NCBI GenBank assembly: GCA_030064915.1
Contig: JASJEK010000005.1
Span: 1-38,394 of the forward strand
Source of the DNA: Xenococcaceae cyanobacterium MO_234.B1
GTDB taxonomy: Bacteria; Cyanobacteriota; Cyanobacteriia; Cyanobacteriales; Xenococcaceae
Reading direction: 5' to 3'
Length of the DNA stretch: 38,394 bases
In this document: piece by piece, positions 33,252-38,394 of the stretch
How positions within the stretch are numbered: the stretch's first letter is position 1
Layout of the letters: every line of letters starts with the position of its first letter
Made by a program: the position numbers and the translations under genes
The notes under the pieces: generated by a model
What the model was told of the DNA's origin: nothing
Database searches by the model: none
Seen by the model: the letters and a program-made list of their open reading frames with translations, nothing else

Positions 33252-34256
33252 GTGGAACTTTCACAAAAAATTGTGGGGGGAAGAACAGTGCTGTTAACTC
33301 AAGAGCATAATTCCCATGGGGCAGTTACTATAGCTTTAGCTGAGCCAAAAGCCAATTCTGGATTAGTCCAAACTGTAAGGGGAGAAAAGCTTGATAGTAG
33401 TCTTGAACTAACACTAAAAGAACAAAATACTCGAGAACAGTTAGAAAAACAGGTAGAGCAATCCTTCTATTTAGCAGGAAAAGCCCTACAACAATTGCGA
33501 GACCATCGGCTCTATCGTTCGACTCATTCTAGATTTGAGGACTATTGTCTGGAGCGTTTCGGCTTTCATCGACGGCATTCATACAACTTAATTGGTGCTG
33601 CCTTGGTGGTAGATAATCTGTCTGTTGTTGAATGTGCACAAATTGTGCACATTTTACCCACTAGAGAATCCCAGTGCCGACCTCTGACTCCTCTGGAACC
33701 AAAGTTACAGAGAGCTGCTTGGCAACAGGCAGTAGCCGATGCAGGAGGAAAAGTTCCTTCAACTCGGATCGTGAAAGAAGTGGTTAAGGAACTGACAAGA
33801 GCCACAAACGTTAGCAACCCTCATTATGTAGGTGAAGTTTGCCTAATCCTCGCTAAAGATGAACCCAAACTAAGAGGAAAAAATAAGTGTTGGGGAATTG
33901 TGAGTGTAGTTCAAGAAGATAGCTGCCATTTGCAACTTTGGCATGAAACAGTAGAGTTTATCGAACTCGATTATTTACAATCTTTGAACTACAGCCCAGA
34001 AGAATGTACTCAAATGCAGGAACTAGCCACTCGTTTGACCAGGCTGCTTGATAGTGGCACTTTAGAAAAAGCTGGTTATGTTCTTTTAGAGCATTTGGGA
34101 AAAATTAGGCATCCCTATCTGACTCCACTAGAAGAACAACTACTCAGATTGCTGGAACGGGAATCTGGTGTTTATCGCACGGAAAAACCAACTGAGTTGA
34201 ATGATTCTGGTAGAAGGCAAGGTGATGATGCACTAATTAATCCCCGAGCTGGTTGA
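33252..34256 (+). CDS. Cyanobacterial plasmid DNA-binding-like protein
   Basis: 334 residues from GTG. The central region (about 60-180) contains a DUF3102-like helical unit (LRDHRLYRSTHSRFEDYCLE, then RFGFHRRHSYNLIGAA) with helix-turn-helix character. It is followed by ILPTRESQCRPLTPLEP and AWQQAVADAGGKVPSTRIVK, a signature I associate with a cyanobacterial plasmid and prophage family of unknown function. The C-terminal part is strand-rich, then helical. Its place after parAB and after iterons suggests a plasmid maintenance or regulatory DNA-binding protein. The DUF3102-like resemblance links it loosely to the receiver protein at 4512. It marks the right end of the plasmid backbone before the eCIS genes. 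Confidence 0.75.
   Translation: MELSQKIVGGRTVLLTQEHNSHGAVTIALAEPKANSGLVQTVRGEKLDSSLELTLKEQNTREQLEKQVEQSFYLAGKALQQLRDHRLYRSTHSRFEDYCLERFGFHRRHSYNLIGAALVVDNLSVVECAQIVHILPTRESQCRPLTPLEPKLQRAAWQQAVADAGGKVPSTRIVKEVVKELTRATNVSNPHYVGEVCLILAKDEPKLRGKNKCWGIVSVVQEDSCHLQLWHETVEFIELDYLQSLNYSPEECTQMQELATRLTRLLDSGTLEKAGYVLLEHLGKIRHPYLTPLEEQLLRLLERESGVYRTEKPTELNDSGRRQGDDALINPRAG
33631..33653. other. 23-bp perfect palindrome inside a gene
   Basis: AATGTGCACAA (33631-33641) and TTGTGCACATT (33643-33653) are perfect complements around a single A. It lies in the coding sequence of the 33252 gene and encodes CAQIVHI. It could be an internal binding site for a partition or regulatory protein. Confidence 0.65.
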
Positions 34257-34433
34257 AATTAGCTGTAAGCAAGCATTTTTTCTTCTGGTTGCTAGGAAAC
34301 GAAGAGAATATGAGTTTTGCTGTCTGTGTTTAAGCTACTCTCCAAGAGGTTAAGTTGATGTTTGATCGCCCGAACTTAAAAAGCAACAATCAAGCTAACA
34401 ATAGCTCACTCTGTCGAAGAGGTTTGAATTGGT

Positions 34434-35063
34434 ATGAGTAATTCCCAAGTTCTTCGCGATATTAGCAGACATTTGCGCCAGTTATTGCTGGATGGTTTGA
34501 GCGGTGACGAGTCTGTTAGTGGTGCATCGCTTTCGGAAGGCAACATTTCCCTCGATTCGCCAGCACGGCTGGCTGAAAGCGGAAGCTCTAACTCAGGAAC
34601 TTCTAGTCCATTACTTTCCTTATATCTCTATCAGGTCACACCTAATGCTCATATTAATAATCGGTCACCAATTTCTTCAAATAACGGTGAACAGCATTAC
34701 CCCCCTCTTAGTTTAAATCTTTCCTATCTATTAACTCCTCTCGACAATTCACCCGAAACTTGTCTTCTGGTATTAGGTCGTGCGATGCAGGTTCTGGCAG
34801 CACACCCGATTATTCGTAATCGTTTTTTAGACTCCCTGTTGCGCCCGAACCCTCCTGAAGTGCGTTTAACTCTCAATCCGCTCAACTTGGAGGAGATGAC
34901 GCGGATTTGGAATGCCTTTAATCAACCCTATCGTCTATCTGTTTGCTATCAGGTGCAAGTTGTCTCTATCGATAGTATCCGATTACCTGCAGAAGAGCCG
35001 CCTGTGACAGAGCGGCTGCTAGATGTGCACCAAATAGTAGCAAGCAATGGAGGTGAGCTATGA
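34434..35063 (+). CDS. DUF4255 protein, eCIS sheath-cap family
   Basis: 209 residues matching the DUF4255/Pvc16 family of contractile injection systems, whose members cap or terminate the sheath-tube assembly. Features: N-terminal helix SQVLRDISRHLRQLLLDG, a Ser/Gly-rich loop, SPLLSLYLYQVTPNAHINNR, and YPPLSLNLSYLLTPLDNSPE followed by LLVLGRAMQVLAAHP and VCYQVQVVSID. These are the typical landmarks of the family. AGAGG lies about 12 bases upstream. It overlaps the next gene by four bases (ATGA). It opens a new gene block unrelated to the plasmid backbone. Confidence 0.88.
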   Translation: MSNSQVLRDISRHLRQLLLDGLSGDESVSGASLSEGNISLDSPARLAESGSSNSGTSSPLLSLYLYQVTPNAHINNRSPISSNNGEQHYPPLSLNLSYLLTPLDNSPETCLLVLGRAMQVLAAHPIIRNRFLDSLLRPNPPEVRLTLNPLNLEEMTRIWNAFNQPYRLSVCYQVQVVSIDSIRLPAEEPPVTERLLDVHQIVASNGGEL

Positions 35064-35854
35064 GCCTGCCTCCAATCGTCCGCAGTGCTACGCTCCCGCT
35101 GCAGGTTTTAATTTCTGGTAGAGTGCAGGATAGTCTTACGCCCGGAGAGGCTCCTCGTAGTTCTCTGACGGTTCGTTTACTTGAGATCGAACCGTCGATA
35201 AGTGAGAGCGAAGACTATCCATATGGTTATAACTATGAAGAGGCCAGAGCCATTGGCGGTGAGCTATTAGACCCCGAAATTGAGACAACAGACAGGATGG
35301 TAAAGGGAGGATTTCCTCTTAGGGTGAATGTTCGACCAGACGGAACCTTCGCCATCTTTGGAGTGCCTGAGACAGCCTTTCCAGGGATAGCTGAAAAAAC
35401 GTATCATTTACGGCTGGAGGCTAGCGCACCCAACTATGAACCTGCAACTTTTGACTTTGATGTAGGCCCGATTACTGGACAGCCTGAGCTAGTGGCAAGG
35501 TCTATTCCTCTTCCAGAGGTTCCAGATACCACTGTTAAGCTATTTACCCGTGATTTGCCCCGGAGCAATATTTCTCTTTTTCTCCGGCGAAGTGCAGTTC
35601 GTTTACGGGGACGGGTGATTGAACTCAACAACCTGTCTCAAGGAATAGAAAACGCCACAGTGTCTGTGGCTAATGGCCCTAGTGCTACCACAGGCAGCGA
35701 TGGCAAGTTTGAGTTTTCAACCCCAATGCCTGTTAAGGCATCGATCGCCATTACTGTCTCGGCAACGTATTTTGATAATAAAACGTTTGAATATGAGCTG
35801 AATTATAACCAAACCATCAATTCATTGCTGATTAGTCTTACTCGTACTTCTTAG
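35060..35854 (+). CDS. Beta-sandwich (carboxypeptidase-regulatory-like) eCIS accessory protein
   Basis: 264 residues with a strong GGAGG site and an ATG overlapping the upstream stop codon. Two beta-rich parts: about 8-150, with LRVNVRPDGTFAIFGVP, and about 180-262, with RLRGRVIELNNLSQGIENAT and SDGKFEFSTPMPVKASIAIT. Both resemble carboxypeptidase-regulatory-like or transthyretin-like beta-sandwiches. No catalytic motif. Its position between the DUF4255 gene and the sheath suggests a structural or anchoring role in the injection system; the exact function is unknown. Confidence 0.8.
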   Translation: MSLPPIVRSATLPLQVLISGRVQDSLTPGEAPRSSLTVRLLEIEPSISESEDYPYGYNYEEARAIGGELLDPEIETTDRMVKGGFPLRVNVRPDGTFAIFGVPETAFPGIAEKTYHLRLEASAPNYEPATFDFDVGPITGQPELVARSIPLPEVPDTTVKLFTRDLPRSNISLFLRRSAVRLRGRVIELNNLSQGIENATVSVANGPSATTGSDGKFEFSTPMPVKASIAITVSATYFDNKTFEYELNYNQTINSLLISLTRTS

Positions 35855-35922
35855 CCTGATGAGTGAAAACTAGATGACTACATACCTTATTTGACGTAAA
35901 TTAATGACAGGAGGAACAATTA

Positions 35923-38394
35923 ATGCCTGACTATCTACACCCTGGTGTTTACATTGAAGAGCAACCGGCACAGCAGACCATCGAGGGGGTCAGCACGAGT
36001 ACGGCAGGAATGGTAGGAGCCACAGAGATGGGTCCGGTTGAGGGGCTACCTAAATTAGTTACCAGCTTTGCCGAGTTTCAACGGATCTATGGTGGTTTTT
36101 TGCCAGAGCAACCCTGGGGAAATACACGTTTTTTAGCCTACGCAGTTCAAGGATTCTTTCAAAATGGAGGCCAACGTGTTTACATCAAAAGAGTAATCAA
36201 TGAAGCAACAGCTTCTTCTGCAAATCGAATCTTGTCCAATGGGTATGTCGATGGTGGAAATAGCTACCTACTTACTAAACTTGCAGAAGATCTAAGTACA
36301 GATGAAGACACGGCAGTTCTGATTTCTAGCCGTGGTATTGAGAGAAACAGTCAAATTATCCTCGTTCAAGAAGGTGTACCTGATCGTCTGCAAACTGTTG
36401 ATAGGGTAGATGGCAATAAAGTTACTCTCAGCGGAGATACACGGTCTACCAAATACAGAAAATCTGATCTGGTGATGATTCCAGTGGCGGATCTGGAAAT
36501 TGGTAATACGCTGCGGCTTGAAACGCGCGATCCCGGTAGCTGGGGAAACCAAATACGGGTTAAAGTGACACCCTCTTCCCAAACATCTACTGCTTTACTT
36601 GGTCTTGACCTCAGCACTAGCTTAAGACCGCAAGGTATTGTCTTGACTTTGGATAGCATTGCCGCAGACAAGACGACAGTAACTTTAGGGGCGGGAGAGA
36701 CTGCTAATTTACGCGAGGGCGATTGGCTTCGCTTTAGTAACGGGACAGATGCGACACCTCAAGAGCGCAAGATCATCCCCGGTGGTATTGATGGGGCTCA
36801 GAATCAGGTGACCCTGAATGCGCCTTTGGAAACTATGGCTCCAGCTATCAATCAAGTGGAAGTACTGGTGGCACTGCGCGTCAATGCGACAACAAAACTA
36901 AGACCGCTTTTTGCATTGACTTTGGATAGCATTGCCACAGACAACACTACAGTAACTTTAGGGGCGGGGGATACTGCTAATTTACGCGAGGGCGATCGAC
37001 TGCGCTTTAGTAACGGTACAGATGCTCAAGAACGCATCATTGCAGTTGGCGGAATCGCAGGTAATCAGGTTACCCTGAATTCTCCGTTACAGCCTATGGC
37101 TCCAGCGATCAATCAAGTAGAAATGCTGGTAGCTCTGCGGGTCAATGCTGAAACTACAAGTGTTACGGTTAACATTGAGGCTACTCAAGGTTTTCAGAGA
37201 AATGACCGGGTCATTATTGACGACAGTGATGGTGCCGTCAGCGGTGTCATTAGTGCTGATCCGCCAGCCAGTAATGATAGTTTGACGCTCACACTAGACA
37301 ATCCTTTCCCCGTTGATCGGCAACTCGATGTGGGAACTGTGCTCCGTTTATCTAGGGGTACGAGAACCGTCAATATTGAAGCTACACCAGGCTTTCAGAG
37401 AGATGACCGGGTTGTTATTGAAGATGATGCTGGTTCCACTAGTGCCGTCGTTAGCGCGGATCCTCCCGCCAGTAACGACCGTCTAACGCTGACGTTAGAG
37501 AACCCGCGAGATATTCCATCTGGAGCTTCTCTGCGACTCCGCAATGCGGGGCGGGGAAACAACACCGTCAGGGTTGCAGGTGCCCGTAATCTCTATGTGG
37601 GAGGGGCAGTAGAAATTGAGAATGGGGACGACGAGCGTATTTATGCCACCGTAACAGCTATTAATAGTGAGCAGGTACAACTTGATGAAGATGTTCCTGC
37701 TTCGTACCTGGAAGGGGATTTACTGCGAACTTGTGAGTTCGATCTAAATGTTCAATGGGTCAAAAAAGATCCCGTTACGCTTCGGGAAACCATTGTGCGT
37801 GAGGAAAATCACCAATATCTCAGCCTGGCGGATAGTGCTATGAGTAATGCTGTTACTCGAATTAATAAAGATTCAAAGTTGATAAAGGCTACCAATCTCA
37901 ACAATACAAACTCACCCCCGTTTAATTTCCCGACCACAATCGATCATAGTGACTTTACGTCCTACCTTTATTTACAAAACGGGTCAGATGGAAGTGCTCC
38001 ACAACCAGTCCATTATCGAGGTACTGATGGTGGTCCAGGGAAGCGAACGGGCATTGTTGCCTTAGAAGACATTGACGACATTTCGATGATTGCTGCACCT
38101 GGCATGACCGATTCTGTCGTTCAAGGAGCACTAATTGAACAATGCACTATTTTGAAAGATCGTTTTGCCGTTTTGGATTCACCACCAGGTTCTGATAAGG
38201 AGGCCATTAAACAGCACCGTGGGCAGTACGATAGCCTATATGCGGCTTTGTATTATCCATGGGTTAAAGTTTTTGATCCACTTCAGCCTGGTAACACAGA
38301 AGGATTATTGAACCCACCGAGCGGTCATGTGATGGGGATCTATGCTCGTGTGGATACTGAACGAGGTGTCTATAAAGCACCAGCAAATGAAGTC
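35923..38394 (+). CDS. Contractile tail sheath protein with inserted beta repeats, partial
   Basis: The reading frame is open from ATG 35923 to the window end (824 codons) and continues beyond it. GGAGG lies 7 bases upstream. The N-terminus YLHPGVYIEEQPAQQTIEGV and the far C-terminal region (YAALYYPWVKVFDPL, PPSGHVMGIYAR, RGVYKAPANEV) are classical contractile-sheath landmarks. Between them, residues about 235-602 are five beta-rich units: two nearly identical A units (235-326, 327-412; both with LTLDSIA, TVTLGAG, LREGD), two B units (413-479, 480-545; both with NIEAT, GFQR and ADPPASND) and one divergent C unit (546-602). Such insertions would decorate the outside of the sheath. The protein is unusually long for an eCIS sheath. 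Confidence 0.93.
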   Translation, partial: MPDYLHPGVYIEEQPAQQTIEGVSTSTAGMVGATEMGPVEGLPKLVTSFAEFQRIYGGFLPEQPWGNTRFLAYAVQGFFQNGGQRVYIKRVINEATASSANRILSNGYVDGGNSYLLTKLAEDLSTDEDTAVLISSRGIERNSQIILVQEGVPDRLQTVDRVDGNKVTLSGDTRSTKYRKSDLVMIPVADLEIGNTLRLETRDPGSWGNQIRVKVTPSSQTSTALLGLDLSTSLRPQGIVLTLDSIAADKTTVTLGAGETANLREGDWLRFSNGTDATPQERKIIPGGIDGAQNQVTLNAPLETMAPAINQVEVLVALRVNATTKLRPLFALTLDSIATDNTTVTLGAGDTANLREGDRLRFSNGTDAQERIIAVGGIAGNQVTLNSPLQPMAPAINQVEMLVALRVNAETTSVTVNIEATQGFQRNDRVIIDDSDGAVSGVISADPPASNDSLTLTLDNPFPVDRQLDVGTVLRLSRGTRTVNIEATPGFQRDDRVVIEDDAGSTSAVVSADPPASNDRLTLTLENPRDIPSGASLRLRNAGRGNNTVRVAGARNLYVGGAVEIENGDDERIYATVTAINSEQVQLDEDVPASYLEGDLLRTCEFDLNVQWVKKDPVTLRETIVREENHQYLSLADSAMSNAVTRINKDSKLIKATNLNNTNSPPFNFPTTIDHSDFTSYLYLQNGSDGSAPQPVHYRGTDGGPGKRTGIVALEDIDDISMIAAPGMTDSVVQGALIEQCTILKDRFAVLDSPPGSDKEAIKQHRGQYDSLYAALYYPWVKVFDPLQPGNTEGLLNPPSGHVMGIYARVDTERGVYKAPANEV

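Noticed and set aside
34358-34441. 27-codon ORF just before the DUF4255 gene
   Set aside because: Too short, no homology recognised, and its end overlaps the DUF4255 start; at most a leader peptide.

Overview
The window reads as the conserved backbone of a large conjugative plasmid (or integrative conjugative element) from a cyanobacterium, probably a filamentous one. The evidence is a cyanobacterial-style mobility and partition gene set, heptanucleotide short tandem repeats (STRRs), several GCGATCGC (HIP1) sites (for example 11549, 12810, 16237), a CHASE2-type sensor kinase, and many small fold-back elements between genes. Everything here is read by eye from sequence; no database search was possible.

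Layout. (1) 1-2100: the first codons of a divergent zinc-finger replication-type protein, then about 1.6 kb with no clear gene, holding a structured RNA candidate (396-617), a strong hairpin (1110-1141) and a small secreted ORF. (2) 2101-6074: a CHASE2 sensor histidine kinase followed by an unusual receiver-DUF3102-degenerate methyltransferase protein, probably its partner. (3) 6141-9827, minus strand: a tightly packed operon of a ParM-like actin ATPase, a small acidic protein, a 280-aa protein with a DNA-binding-like N-terminus, and a repeat-domain protein whose C-terminal membrane anchor lies in the -1 frame behind a canonical slippery heptamer. (4) 9828-10537: divergent regulatory region with a TGACCC cluster. 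(5) 10538-14596: a very large MobF relaxase-helicase carrying a C-terminal TOPRIM domain. (6) 14597-15978: a gene-free nest of fold-back elements, one with a 10-bp direct repeat on each side. (7) 15979-30582: type IV secretion genes in the order VirB2, VirB4, VirB5-like, VirB6, VirB8-like, VirB10, VirB9-like, M23 peptidase, secreted unknown, VirD4, and two unknowns. (8) 30720-34256: ParA, ParB and a cyanobacterial plasmid DNA-binding-like protein, with palindromes and iterons around them. (9) 34434-38394: the start of a contractile injection system (eCIS) operon: a DUF4255 cap-type protein, a beta-sandwich protein and a tail sheath that runs off the window.

How it works together. The relaxase would nick and unwind the element, VirD4 would deliver it, and the VirB channel would export it. 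ParM-type and ParAB-type modules would give stable inheritance. The kinase and receiver protein could link an external signal to plasmid behaviour. The eCIS is cargo with visibly different, less AT-rich base use.

The strongest candidates for something undescribed are the actin operon with a frameshift-encoded membrane anchor, the receiver-DUF3102-pseudo-methyltransferase, and the eCIS sheath with five inserted beta repeats.
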